A stretch of 64,000 bases of DNA from CBDCYS01 sp965226245 (GCA_965226245.1 CBDDCL010000015.1:7054847-7118846), one strand, 5' to 3'; counted from the first letter of the stretch, positions 8,808 through 16,975 are shown. Made by a program: numbers and translations. Notes: generated by a model not told the origin, from the sequence alone.

Positions 8808-9716
8808 ATGGCTGCGGGAACTACGATCACCGAAGATACAGAGCTAGTTGAGCTTACAGCGAAAGACTTTAAGGGCAAAGTTGACCCGGACTGGTGTCCA
8901 GGTTGCGGGGACTTTGGTGTTCTCGCCAGCCTTCAAAAAGTGACGGCCAAAATGGGGATTCAGCCCCATAACATGTGCGTCGTCAGCGGCATCGGCTGCT
9001 CGTCGAACTTTCCCAGCTATTTCAACGCCTACGGCATGCATACCCTCCACGGCCGCCTTTTGGCGGTTGCTACCGGTCTCAAGATGGCCAATCACAGCCT
9101 GACCGTGATCGGTACGGGAGGCGACGGGGACGGTTATGGCATCGGCGGCAACCACTTGACCCACACGTCGCGCCGCAACGTCGACCTGACCTACCTGGTG
9201 ATGAACAACCAGATCTACGGACTCACCACCGGCCAGGTTTCTCCCACCAGTTGTGAAGGCATGAAGACGAAGAGCACGCCCTTCGGAAGCGTCGAAACGC
9301 CACTCAACCCGATCACCTCGTCGATCATGAACGGCGCCACGTTTGTAGCCCGCGCCTATAGCGGCGACCAGAAGCACATGCAGATGGTCATGACGAAGGC
9401 CATCGAGCACAAAGGCTTCTCCATCGTCGACATCTTCAGTCCCTGCGTCACCTTCAACCACGACAACGACTACGCTTTCTTCCGCCCGCGCGTCAAGAGA
9501 CTCGAGGACGAAGGCCATGACTCGGGCGACTGGAAGGCTGCCTGTGAAAAGGGTCTGGAATGGGGTGACACGATCTACACGGGCGTCTTCTACCAAGTCC
9601 GGCGGCCCTCGCTCGATGAGCTGGAGCCGGTGCTGGAAGACGGCACGCCGATGTCCGCTCGTCCCGAAGCGGTGACGCAGGAACAGGCCGACGGCATTAT
9701 CCAGCGGATGATGTAA
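8808..9716 (+). CDS. 2-oxoacid:ferredoxin oxidoreductase, beta subunit
   Basis: 302 residues. WCPGCGDFGVL near residue 28 holds two Fe-S-type cysteines, with a further cysteine in GIGCSSNF. The thiamine-diphosphate motif is GTGGDGDGYGIGGNHL, completed by VMNNQIYGLTTGQ. It binds TPP and, in this family, a [4Fe-4S] cluster, and works with the alpha-gamma protein upstream. AAGGAG at 8796-8801 fixes ATG 8808; an open frame extends back into the alpha gene but is meaningless there. Two hairpins follow the stop and probably terminate the operon. Confidence 0.93.
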   Translation: MAAGTTITEDTELVELTAKDFKGKVDPDWCPGCGDFGVLASLQKVTAKMGIQPHNMCVVSGIGCSSNFPSYFNAYGMHTLHGRLLAVATGLKMANHSLTVIGTGGDGDGYGIGGNHLTHTSRRNVDLTYLVMNNQIYGLTTGQVSPTSCEGMKTKSTPFGSVETPLNPITSSIMNGATFVARAYSGDQKHMQMVMTKAIEHKGFSIVDIFSPCVTFNHDNDYAFFRPRVKRLEDEGHDSGDWKAACEKGLEWGDTIYTGVFYQVRRPSLDELEPVLEDGTPMSARPEAVTQEQADGIIQRMM

Positions 9717-9730
9717 GGTTCAAAGTTGTC

Positions 9731-9758
9731 GCGGCCGCTAAAGGCGAGCCGCATTTTT
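9731..9758 (+). terminator. Probable intrinsic terminator of the oxidoreductase operon
   Basis: GCGGC at 9731-9735 pairs with GCCGC at 9748-9752, followed by ATTTTT, 15 bases after the beta-subunit stop. The stem is short, so confidence is moderate. Confidence 0.5.
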
Positions 9759-9771
9759 CATAACTGAAGGC

Positions 9772-9807
9772 AAAGGCGCTTTGAGCTGGCCCGCTCAAGG
9801 CGCCTTC
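9772..9807. terminator. Strong hairpin downstream of the oxidoreductase operon
   Basis: AAGGCGCTTTGAGC pairs with GCTCAAGGCGCCTT across a 7-base loop with one bulge or mismatch. There is no T-run, so it may act as an RNA-end stabiliser or a bidirectional stop rather than a classical terminator. Confidence 0.45.
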
Positions 9808-9918
9808 TGCTTGCCCATCCGCCCGGTTTAAGCCAGACTGATCAGCTCATTCTTTAGTTCAATCACCAGGTCTAAACCCACCGCCTTTCAGGCGGTCAGC
9901 TTCAAGCGAGGGTTCTCA

Positions 9919-10028
9919 ACAGAGCCGCGCCCGCAAGGGTGCGGTCCAGTCTGGCAGTGACCGCATTCCGATGGCGATCCCGACGCACGGACTCCCCTCG
10001 ACCGCACCCTTGCGGGCGCGGCTCTGTT
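9919..10028. repeat. REPIN-like paired palindrome (copy B)
   Basis: The left arm (ACAGAGCCGCGCCCGCAAGG, continuing GTGCGGTC) and its reverse complement at the right end enclose about 55 unrelated bases. Each arm can fold on itself (CCGC-CCC / GGG-GCGG) and the two arms can pair with each other. Closely matched by copy C at 23859. Confidence 0.85.
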
Positions 10029-10549
10029 TCGGCCAAGCCGCGCTTCAGGCGACTTTCAGTCGCACACGAACCTGCTGGCTTTCAGCCAGCAGTTGTTCAG
10101 CGAACCCAGTAGTGATTTAACCGTTCACGATCAAGGCATTCACCATACAAATCAATTCGACAAAGTGTCATTACAAAAACATGTGATGCGAAATGGCCCA
10201 AACTCCGCCTCTTTCACGCGTAGAAATACGTAAGGTCTGGAAGGGACGGCGGCGGTGAGCCCGCGAGAATTCAGGCGCTTGGTCATTTGAAAGCCAAGCG
10301 CGAAGCGAAAACTGATATTCTCCGCCGTTCCCAACGGCTGGTCCCTGTCATCTGCGAAATCTGCTGCAACCTGCGGATCAGTCACGGAATTTTCAGCTTT
10401 TTATCCCCTTTAATAACAACAACATCCTTTCCCCGGCGCCCGGAAACCCGCCCCCCACCGGCTACCATGAGAGAAGAGACAGAAAATCGCGGAATAACCC
10501 AGCCCCTTGGGCCGACAATTCATGCAAGCAAACGGAGGAGAAACGCAAA

Positions 10550-11233
10550 ATGGGAAACGAACTAGTGAACTGGCAAACTGTCAAACTGAACGGAAGGACG
10601 ATCGGATTCGTCTTCGACAACGTGCCTGACCTGCAAAAGAAACCGCCTGGCCCTGGTCCGTTCGAGCAGGTGCCTGCCGGTTTTAGCACCCCCGAGATAG
10701 GATCCCTTGAAGGCAAATGGTGGCGCGTACTACCCTTTAACCCAACACCTTGGGCGGTTCTAAGTCCTCCGCCCCCGCCGGTGCTCCCTGAGGGTTTTGA
10801 AGCGATCTTCGGCCCCAGGCCGCACTCCAGCCAGTTTCGTGGAGGCAACGCCAGCAAGAATTTTCGGGTGGCGACCGTGACTTGGGAAAACAACCTCAAG
10901 ACCTACGTCGGGCCGGGCATGCCGGACGATGCTGATCCGGTGAAAGTTGAAGCGGCAAATGACGAGGCAGTGAAATACGACATGGGTGAGCCAGCCTACT
11001 ATGAGAACAATCATGGGTTTAAGGTTCGGTTCCCAGACTCCCAAGAACCGTACTTTGAGGCTCCCTTTGACGGCTTTGTCAATACGGCTACCGGACAGAT
11101 CATTGTGAGCTACCAAAACCGTCTCACGAACGACGGTATCGTCATTCCCGCGAACAAGATGCACCCGCTGGCGCCGCCGGTGCTCCTTAAACGGCAGGAC
11201 GAGTTGAGGGAGAAAGCGGCAAAAGCCGCGTAA
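10550..11233 (+). CDS. Uncharacterised 227-residue protein
   Basis: Not recognised. GGAGGAG about 8 bases before ATG gives a strong ribosome-binding site. The sequence has a Pro-rich linker (SPPPPPVLP near residue 75) between two more ordinary parts. No signal peptide or membrane segment is visible, so it is presumably cytoplasmic. The C-terminus is charged and helical (KRQDELREKAAKAA). The last 20 codons and the following bases are duplicated at 13842-13965, where only that tail remains, so a second copy of this gene or of its 3' end once lay there. Confidence 0.7.
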   Translation: MGNELVNWQTVKLNGRTIGFVFDNVPDLQKKPPGPGPFEQVPAGFSTPEIGSLEGKWWRVLPFNPTPWAVLSPPPPPVLPEGFEAIFGPRPHSSQFRGGNASKNFRVATVTWENNLKTYVGPGMPDDADPVKVEAANDEAVKYDMGEPAYYENNHGFKVRFPDSQEPYFEAPFDGFVNTATGQIIVSYQNRLTNDGIVIPANKMHPLAPPVLLKRQDELREKAAKAA

Positions 11234-11333
11234 GCCGGACAGGGCTGACAAAAACGAGCCAGGTGACAACACAAGGCGGGGTCTTTGCTTCGACCGGCGC
11301 CGCATGATCTCGAGAGGAATCTCCCTGTTGGCA
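11170..11333. repeat. Duplicated segment, shorter copy
   Basis: About 165 bases match 13842-14156 at high identity, including the 3' end of the unknown gene and a scrap of the PDZ gene (GGCGCCGCATGATCTCGAGA is identical in both). About 147 bases present in the other copy, which include the last codons of the PDZ gene, are missing here. A GGGT microhomology is seen at the junction. Confidence 0.85.
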
Positions 11334-11528
11334 GCCGCGGAGCCCCTTGTGCGCTAAGCTCTTGAGCCCCTTCGCCTTGTTGAACAGAAGCGCTGTTTTC
11401 GCGACGGCGAGGGAGCGGTCAAGGGCGGGCCCGTAGGGCATGGCTTTGCGGACCCTTGAGGGGTCCTCGTCGTCGCCATCGTCCGCCTCCTAGGCGAAGA
11501 AGGGGCCGCCCGCGAACTCCGGTCGAAA

Positions 11529-11570
11529 GGGGACATTTCTATTGCCTCCGGTAAGGGACATTTTCATTGC
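11529..11570. repeat. Insertion-sequence end remnant with two direct repeats
   Basis: GGGGACATTTCTATTGC and AGGGACATTTTCATTGC start 25 bases apart. Such multiple terminal repeats are typical of IS21/IS481-like ends. The about 190 bases before it (11334-11528) have an open minus-strand frame but no recognisable transposase; they may be the last part of the same element. Confidence 0.5.
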
Positions 11571-11721
11571 CCTTCAACACTAGATCGAAACCAACACTAG
11601 TACTCGAGGGCGTATACTGACTAGATTGAGATTCTTGCGCGCGGGCAGACCGAAAAGCCGCAGGTCTCTGGCAGAGCATTTACGCACTCCGTGCCAGGCC
11701 TACACGTTACATTGATAAGTG

Positions 11722-12630
11722 ATGACAGGCACGGCGAAAAAGGTCTTCGTAAGCTCAGTTGCACAAGGCATGGAAGAGTATCGCAAGGCAGCGCTTGGTG
11801 CGGTTTCGATGCTTGATGGCTTTGTAGCAGTGGGAATGGAGCAATTCGGAGCCCGTGACGCAAGTCCGCGCGAGGTCTGCGTATCGAAGGTTAGGGAATG
11901 TGACATATTCCTAGGCATCGTTGGTCCTCGGTACGGAGCGTGTCCACCGGGCGAAACGAAGTCCTTTTCTTGGATCGAATACGAAACTGCCGTCGGAGAA
12001 AATATGTCTCGCTTATTGCTGATTTCTACAGATGACACCCCATTACCCGCAAATCTCCAGCAAGACAGTGAAGCAATCGATCGTCAACGGGAGCTTCGAT
12101 CGCTGATCAAACAGGAACGCGTGGTCGCGATTTTCAAAGAGACGTCTGAGGTTGAAAAGTGGACGTTGGCCGCTCTCGCCAATCTAGACCAAAACCCGAC
12201 TACTGCCTACGAAGGGCGCAGGATCACGGATCGGGTGGATGAGGCTCGAACTACCGTTCTCGCCTTTCCGATTGTAACCAATACAGCCGGTTTTGACACT
12301 GGAATCATAGTTTCAAATCTCTCGGGCACGCCGTTTGCTCCGCGGTCGCGCAGCGGAAGTTGCAGCCTCCACTACTACCCGTCAAGCAGCTGTCGCATCA
12401 GCCCGCCGCCAGTCCCAATACAGAATGTTGGTGCGGGACACCAGATAACGTTTTTGCTGTCTAGCGGTAACCCTGCGGACGACGTATTGCCTACTCCTGA
12501 ATTCCAAGGAAGCTTGATTGTTGTGTGTGAGTTCGCGCCGGCGGCGGGTGTGGCAACCCTTACAGACGGTTTCGGTGACATTCCTCGATTAGCATCTTCT
12601 TACGAGTCTCGTTCAGTTATGTACTGCTAG
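11722..12630 (+). CDS. DUF4062-domain protein with a C-terminal extracellular-type beta domain
   Basis: 302 residues. Residues about 5-150 match DUF4062, a TIR-like fold often placed in front of STAND NTPases: KKVFVSSVAQGMEEYRKAA, then VRECDIFLGIVGPRYG, then SWIEYETAVGENM. Instead of an NTPase, residues about 175-300 hold a Gly/Ser/Pro-rich segment beginning LAFPIVTNTAGFDTGIIVSN, a motif known to me from secreted acidobacterial proteins. No signal peptide is present, so the domain combination is odd. ATG 11722 is preceded by an in-frame GTG at 11719; neither has a clear ribosome-binding site. The gene stands alone between mobile-element debris. Function is unknown; a signalling or defence effector role is only a guess from DUF4062. 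Confidence 0.72.
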   Translation: MTGTAKKVFVSSVAQGMEEYRKAALGAVSMLDGFVAVGMEQFGARDASPREVCVSKVRECDIFLGIVGPRYGACPPGETKSFSWIEYETAVGENMSRLLLISTDDTPLPANLQQDSEAIDRQRELRSLIKQERVVAIFKETSEVEKWTLAALANLDQNPTTAYEGRRITDRVDEARTTVLAFPIVTNTAGFDTGIIVSNLSGTPFAPRSRSGSCSLHYYPSSSCRISPPPVPIQNVGAGHQITFLLSSGNPADDVLPTPEFQGSLIVVCEFAPAAGVATLTDGFGDIPRLASSYESRSVMYC

Positions 12631-12779
12631 CGGTTGAGATTGAGGGACAAGGACGACCGAGATTCTTAAGAATAATGCAAGTTCAACCGCAATGGTCGGC
12701 CGGGAAGCAGTATCCGCCATCGAACGGACCGCCTCCGTTGTACCTTTCGGACTCGCTCCAAAACCGCTTCCACATCAGA

Positions 12780-13804
12780 TGGGGTATTTAGTTGACTCCA
12801 GTAGCCACAATATGTTGTGGTTGGGGGCATGAAGGAGGACTACCCCCGAAACCTCGTCGAGTTGGAAGCTCGATTCTCGACCGAGGAGGCGTGCCGGGAG
12901 TACCTGCTGAAGCTGCGCTGGCCGGAGGGGTTCGTGTGCCCGCGCTGTGGGATCCAGTCCTCATGGGCCAGCAAACGCAATCTGCTGCTCTGCGCCGACT
13001 GCGGTTACCAGGCCTCGGTGACGGCGGGCACGATTTTCCAGGACACCCGCAAGCCCTTGACGTTGTGGTTCCGGGCGGCTTGGTGGGTGACAACGCAAAA
13101 AGGCGGGGCCAGCGCGCTGGAGTTGCAGCGGGTCTTGGGTTTGGGTAGCTATGTAACCGCCTGGACCTGGCTGCACAAGTTCCGCCGCGCCATGGTGCGC
13201 CCCGGTCGCAATCGGCTGGTCGGCCGGGTGGAGGTGGACGAAACGTATGTGGGCGGAGTCGAAGAGGGCGTCCGAGGTCGCGAAATGGTTGGCAAAGCGT
13301 TAGTTGCGGTTGCTGCCGAGGAGGATGGGCGCGGTATGGGTCGCATCCGGCTCCGTCGGATCGCGGATGCCTCAGCGGCGAGCTTGGAAGCCTTTGTCGA
13401 AGAAGCTATCCAACCTGGCAGCCTCGTGCACACCGACGGCTGGGAAGGCTATGCGGGATTGGAGAACAAAGGATACCGCCATGAAGTCACCGTGCTGCGC
13501 GGGAAGCGGCAATCGGCGAGTAAGCTGCTGCCGAGAGTCCATCGTGTCGCCTCTCTGCTAAAGCGCTGGCTGTTGGGGACCCACCAGGGGGCTGTCAGTC
13601 ACGAGTATTTGGACTACTACCTGGACGAGTTCACGTTCCGCTTCAACCGGCGGACCTCACGGTCGCGCGGCAAACTTTTCTATCGCCTCCTCCAGCAGGC
13701 GGTCGCCGCCGACCCTGCTCCCTATAAGACAATGGTCGAGGCCACCAGGGCCGGCACCCCCACCCCCAAGATGTAGTGGCTACTGGAGTCAACTAAATAC
13801 CCCA
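12780..13804 (+). mobile_element. IS1595-family element, copy 1 (1025 bp)
   Basis: The inverted ends read TGGGGTATTTAGTTGACTCC at the left and its complement at the right. The flanks carry TCCACATCA (12769-12777 and 13805-13813) with two extra bases GA at the left edge. It encodes one transposase. Other copies: 19136, 26392 (inverted) and 51368. Confidence 0.95.
12829..13776 (+). CDS. IS1595-family transposase (copy 1)
   Basis: 315 residues from ATG 12829. An N-terminal zinc ribbon (CPRCG near residue 38, then CADCG) is followed by the DDE integrase-fold core, with VDETYVGG giving the first Asp, HTDGWEGY the second, and the usual YLDEFTFRFNRR signature near the C-terminus. This is the ISXO2-like layout of the IS1595 family. 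The protein is identical in all four copies of the window, implying very recent transposition. No neighbouring passenger gene is carried. The start is the ATG after a GGGGG stretch; an in-frame GTG four codons earlier is less likely. Confidence 0.95.
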   Translation: MKEDYPRNLVELEARFSTEEACREYLLKLRWPEGFVCPRCGIQSSWASKRNLLLCADCGYQASVTAGTIFQDTRKPLTLWFRAAWWVTTQKGGASALELQRVLGLGSYVTAWTWLHKFRRAMVRPGRNRLVGRVEVDETYVGGVEEGVRGREMVGKALVAVAAEEDGRGMGRIRLRRIADASAASLEAFVEEAIQPGSLVHTDGWEGYAGLENKGYRHEVTVLRGKRQSASKLLPRVHRVASLLKRWLLGTHQGAVSHEYLDYYLDEFTFRFNRRTSRSRGKLFYRLLQQAVAADPAPYKTMVEATRAGTPTPKM

Positions 13805-13841
13805 TCCACATCAATCTCACCTCTTAAAGCTTTTCACTTAG

Positions 13842-14156
13842 CGGCGCCGCCGGTGCTCCTTAAACAGCAGGACGAATTGAGGGAGAAAGCGGCATGAGCC
13901 GCGGAAGCCGGACAGGGCTGACAAAAACGAGCCAGGTAACAACACAAGGCGGGGTCCTGCTCGGTCCGCGCGAGGGCCCCGTCGGCCCAGGCTGGAACCG
14001 CGAGCCGGAAGCAGCGCTAGAATCTCCCGCCCCGGCGGTCCCGCACCGGCCTTGCTTCCGTCTCGTCAGCTTCATTGGAGGGCGGCCGGCGAGGCTCCAT
14101 GGTGAGGGTTTGCTTCGAGCGGCGCCGCATGATCTCGAGAGGAATCTCCTTGTCGG
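13842..14156. repeat. Duplicated segment, longer copy
   Basis: Begins with a copy of the last about 20 codons of the 10550-11233 gene (here ending ...QDELREKAA then TGA) and continues through the intergenic bases into the 3' end of the PDZ gene. The partner copy at 11170-11333 is shorter by an internal deletion. Confidence 0.85.
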
Positions 14157-14907
14157 CGGGCACTGAACGTATGGCGCTGCGCACATCGCCGGAGGAATCG
14201 ACAGTCTTACCGTCGACCGAAATGATTACGTCCCCGGCCCTGAGTCCGGTTCGCTCTCCCGGAGTGTTCGCCTCAACGGCTCGCACAAGTACGCCTTCGT
14301 CAACTCCAAAGTACTCCGCCAACTGCCCGTCAATGGATTCCAGCTCCGCGCCTAGATAGCGGCTATGCACGGTGATGCGCGGGCGCGGGATGTCGATGTC
14401 GAACCTTGGGAACTTCCAGTGAAAACCTGGCAGGCGCACTTCGCAGTCCGATTCGCCTCCTTCACACACGAAAAGCCCGGAACGCGCTTTTTTTCGGGCG
14501 CCGATCGTGACAGTGACATTGATTTGCGATCCCGCCCGCAGCACAAGGAGTTCCACTTCTCTCCCAACCGGCGTCTCTCGAACTAAGCGTACAAAGTGCT
14601 CGACGCCAATCACTTTCTCTTCGGCATAGCGTCGCAGGATGTCGCCTCTTTCGAGTCCGCCCTGATCCGCCGGACTATCCTTCTGTACGCTGCTGAGCTC
14701 GACCCCGTAGACCTCTTGCATCCCAAGCTCCGCTGCGCGATCGCCGTCCACTTCGACGAGCCCGACACCGAGGTAAGGCCCTCCTGCAAGCGGGGCCGCC
14801 ATGAAGAATCCTCGGGAGAATGCCGGGGGCCTGGGGAGAGCGGGCTGCGCCGAAGCATGAAAAACAGGCATCAACACGATGATTACTAGAAGATTAATTT
14901 GCCTCAT
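14017..14907 (-). CDS. Secreted or periplasmic protein with two PDZ domains
   Basis: 296 residues. A signal peptide (MRQINLLVIIVLMPVFHASA) is followed by PDZ 1 at about residues 45-135 (GPYLGVGLVEV...GDRAAELGMQEVYG...GLERGDIL) and PDZ 2 at about 185-275 (SRYLGAELESI...LRAGDVIISVDGKTV). There is no protease domain, so it probably binds C-termini or peptides in the periplasm. The tail is Arg/Glu-rich. It lies last in a minus-strand series after the DUF4097 protein and the HEAT fragment; in related bacteria such sets follow an ECF sigma and anti-sigma pair, which is missing here. The last about 50 codons overlap a segment duplicated at 11170-11333. Confidence 0.85.
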   Translation of the reverse strand: MRQINLLVIIVLMPVFHASAQPALPRPPAFSRGFFMAAPLAGGPYLGVGLVEVDGDRAAELGMQEVYGVELSSVQKDSPADQGGLERGDILRRYAEEKVIGVEHFVRLVRETPVGREVELLVLRAGSQINVTVTIGARKKARSGLFVCEGGESDCEVRLPGFHWKFPRFDIDIPRPRITVHSRYLGAELESIDGQLAEYFGVDEGVLVRAVEANTPGERTGLRAGDVIISVDGKTVDSSGDVRSAIRSVPADKEIPLEIMRRRSKQTLTMEPRRPPSNEADETEARPVRDRRGGRF

Positions 14908-14966
14908 GCGAACCTCCAGTACTGCTTTTCGCCGCGAACACGACCGGCGCGGCCGGGCCGGATTCG

Positions 14967-15059
14967 GAGCCCCGGCCGTGAGGAAGGGGTAGGCCGCTCC
15001 GGCGCGCTCCGTCCGGTGACGGCCACGTTCCCTTTCGGGTTGCAGCTCGTCCGCGTTAG
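14967..15059. repeat. R3 repeat, copy a (about 93 bp)
   Basis: Starts GAGCCCCGGCCGTGAGGAAG and ends GTCCGCGTTAG. Related copies lie at 16293, 25468 and 57259. It occupies the gap between the PDZ gene and the DUF4097 gene. Confidence 0.75.
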
Positions 15060-15066
15060 GGAGTTG

Positions 15067-16419
15067 CTACTCCTTGCGGCGAATCTGTATGCGGCCGCTC
15101 ATGTTGCGGATCCGCAAAACCGGGCCTCCGCCGTTCAACTCGCCCCGCGCCGTCAAACTGGCCGGCCCGAATCCCTGGTCCTCCCTTCGCACCCGGATGG
15201 CGGGAAAATCGCTGCGGATGCGGTTCGCGTTGCCGGCCAAATCGACCGTTGCCTCAATCGTTACGGCCAGGGTCGCTGGGAGCCAAACGATGATCGAGCC
15301 GGCGTTCGTCTCGAGGAACGATGCTTTGAGAGGGCGATCGAGAAAAACGGCATCGATGCTGCCCGCGGCGCTCGCCGCCCACACCGCTCCCGCCACGTTC
15401 TCAAGACGGATACGGCCGCCCGCCGCCTCCGCATGAACCCCGGAGGGAGCCGAGGCCACATGGATCGAGCCGCCGGCCGTCTCGGCATTGATAAGACCGC
15501 CGACGGTTCCCAGATAAATGGACCCGCCGGCCGTGCCCGCGAAGACGCTGCCCCGCACTTGCTCGGCGCGGATGCTGCCTCCGGCCGTTTCCGCCTGAAG
15601 CTTGCCCTCCACATGCCCGGCGGTGATGCTGCCTCCGCTCGTGGTCAGAATCGCATCGGCCCCGGCGCGCTCCAATCGGATCCAACCGCCCGCCGTTTCC
15701 GCTCGAACCTCGCCTCCAATCGAGCCGAGCGTAATGCCTCCGCCGGCAGTCGTCGCCCGAACACCGCGGCCGATTTGGTCCATTCGGATCGGCCCTCCCG
15801 CTGTATCCGCGTTGACTCGGCCGGCAAGGCCGCTCACCCGCAACGCCCCCCCTTCCGTGCTCAGGATGGTGTCACTGGTGGAGCGCGGCGCCTGCACATC
15901 CAACTCCGCCGAAAAGTTGCATCGCGAGCAAGCCGGCTGCTTGAGCGACAGCACGGCCGTGGTCCCTTGACGGGATGCTGTCAGCCGCGCGGAGTTGAGC
16001 AGCCGTTCCGCTTCCTCGGCATTGCGGGCTTTTAGTTTCTTCGTAACTTTGTAGCGGACCTGCCGGGATTCCACGCCGGCAACCGAGATACTTCCGACCG
16101 ACCGTATCCGCAGCCGCCCGCCCGCGGGCAGTGAACCTTCTTCGACCTGAACCCAGTAGCGGCCCTCGCGCCGCGGGGGACTAACCGTCTGCCCCGGCAA
16201 AACGCAAGCGATCGCCAGCAACCCGGCCATATAGAGGCTCGAGCGCGCTTTCTTGGCGCCCCGAAGCCCAGAAAATTCGGGAGCCAGATTTAGAGCCCCG
16301 ACCGTCAGGGAGGGGTTAGCCGCTTCGACGCGCCTCATCCGCCAGCGGCCACGCTCCCCTCTTTGGTTGCGGCTGGTCCGCGTCAGGTACTGAAAAATGC
16401 GGGCTAGAACTCGCTTCAT
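15067..16419 (-). CDS. DUF4097-type repetitive beta-helix surface protein
   Basis: 450 residues from ATG 16419. The body (about 180-400) consists of roughly 18-21-residue repeats on the pattern AETAGGSIR...V.G.V (at least ten), as in DUF4097 'adhesin-like' right-handed beta helices. A hydrophobic segment YMAGLLAIACVLPGQ near residue 63 looks like a signal peptide. The 60 residues before it are encoded partly by the R3 repeat (16293-16386), so either the protein starts at the internal ATG 16230, or an R3 insertion extended its N-terminus. ATG 16419 lies two bases after the stop of the upstream frame, which favours coupling from that start. The protein is probably exported; its role is unknown. 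Confidence 0.78.
   Translation of the reverse strand: MKRVLARIFQYLTRTSRNQRGERGRWRMRRVEAANPSLTVGALNLAPEFSGLRGAKKARSSLYMAGLLAIACVLPGQTVSPPRREGRYWVQVEEGSLPAGGRLRIRSVGSISVAGVESRQVRYKVTKKLKARNAEEAERLLNSARLTASRQGTTAVLSLKQPACSRCNFSAELDVQAPRSTSDTILSTEGGALRVSGLAGRVNADTAGGPIRMDQIGRGVRATTAGGGITLGSIGGEVRAETAGGWIRLERAGADAILTTSGGSITAGHVEGKLQAETAGGSIRAEQVRGSVFAGTAGGSIYLGTVGGLINAETAGGSIHVASAPSGVHAEAAGGRIRLENVAGAVWAASAAGSIDAVFLDRPLKASFLETNAGSIIVWLPATLAVTIEATVDLAGNANRIRSDFPAIRVRREDQGFGPASLTARGELNGGGPVLRIRNMSGRIQIRRKE
16293..16386. repeat. R3 repeat, copy b, inside a coding frame
   Basis: GAGCCCCGACCGTCAGGGAG to GGTCCGCGTCAG, on the coding strand of no gene but inside the reversed frame of the DUF4097 protein, where it encodes RGRWRMRRVEAANPSLTVGA. 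The same 20 residues are encoded antisense at 57259-57323. Right of it, AAATGCGGGCTAG (16396-16408) is a solo MITE-2 end. Confidence 0.8.
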
Positions 16420-16421
16420 GG

Positions 16422-16760
16422 CTAGAACCTGTCGGCCGATGCGTTGAGGTCGTATAAGATGCGGCGTGACTGCAACCGAATATAGTTGTTTTGATCCCGC
16501 TCGACCAGCCCTTGCAGCAGCCCCACAAGGTCGCGGTCCGGGTTTTCAGTAAGCAGGTCAATCGCCTGCACCCGCATCCCCGGGTTGTCGTCGTTCAGCA
16601 GCACCTCGACGAAGGCCTGACGCATTTCAGGGTCGTCTTTGTGCGATTTCAACGCCTCAAAAGCACGAAGGCGCACTCCCGGGTTTCGATCGCCAATCAT
16701 CGTTTCCCGGAGAGCGCGGCGCACCTCGGCTTTGTGGGCCAGCAGATCGTCCAGCGTCTG
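16422..16760 (-). pseudogene. HEAT-repeat protein, C-terminal fragment
   Basis: About 112 codons with two to three HEAT repeats (MIGDRNPGVRLRAFEALK..., LLNDDNPGMRVQAIDLL...). In acidobacterial operons of this type such repeats sit behind an anti-sigma zinc finger, and a DUF4097 gene and PDZ gene follow, as here. The zinc-finger part and the sigma gene are gone: the frame becomes nonsensical upstream of about 16760, where a piece of an unrelated peptidase begins in another frame. Confidence 0.7.
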
Positions 16761-16975
16761 ATGTCGCGGACTTGCTCGTAATAACGGATGACGCCGTCGG
16801 AATACAGCTCGAAGTGAGGCGAGGTGATGCGCAACCACTTCGCCTCCAGTGGAGTCGGGAGGAGGAGGATCTCCACGCACTTACAAACCCGCCCAGGAGC
16901 GAAACAGGAGAGGCAAAGGGCACGCGCGCCATTCTCACGGGTCAACTCCCTGGTGGCCATCGAAATTACAACCAC
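16755..16975 (-). pseudogene. N-terminal fragment of a peptidase MA-like protein
   Basis: Encodes AKWLRITSPHFELYSDG and YYEQVRDIRR, which parallel SRWIKITSPNFEMFTSASQG and the following helix in the broken metallopeptidase at 17186-20638. Only the first strand and helix of the domain remain before a fusion with the HEAT fragment at about 16757. It is a paralogous scrap; the recombination that joined the two removed the start of the HEAT gene. Confidence 0.65.

Larger units (their letters stand above)
9717..10549. other. Intergenic stretch with hairpins and one REP pair
   Basis: No gene is supported here. Besides the two terminator-like hairpins and REP copy B there are short palindromes at about 9880-9892 (CCGCCTTTCAGGCGG) and 10048-10092 (GCGACTTTCAGTCGC, GCTGGCTTTCAGCCAGC), all with a CTTTCAG core. 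That is a separate small hairpin motif repeated three times. The remaining sequence up to the ribosome-binding site at about 10535 shows nothing recognisable; a weak 77-codon frame on the minus strand (10152-10385) looks accidental. Confidence 0.55.
12675..13827 (+). pseudogene. Small open frame (38 codons) interrupted by IS1595 copy 1
   Basis: If the IS (12780-13804) and one copy of its target duplication plus two extra bases are removed, ATG 12675 reads through 38 codons to TAA 13825 without a break (Pro-rich, ending QNRFHINLTS). There is no ribosome-binding site of note and no known homolog, so this may be a chance frame; only the exact frame closure supports it. Confidence 0.3.

Noticed and set aside
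9880..10092. Series of short hairpins considered as a CRISPR array
   Set aside because: The units are palindromes of unequal spacing with no constant repeat and spacer lengths, and there are no cas genes.
10152..10385. 77-codon minus-strand frame
   Set aside because: No ribosome-binding site, no homology that I recognise, and it lies in a palindrome-rich intergenic region.
14899..16035. Long plus-strand open frame (378 codons) opposite the DUF4097 gene
   Set aside because: It is the antisense shadow of a repetitive high-GC coding sequence and has Arg/Ala-rich sequence without any domain.
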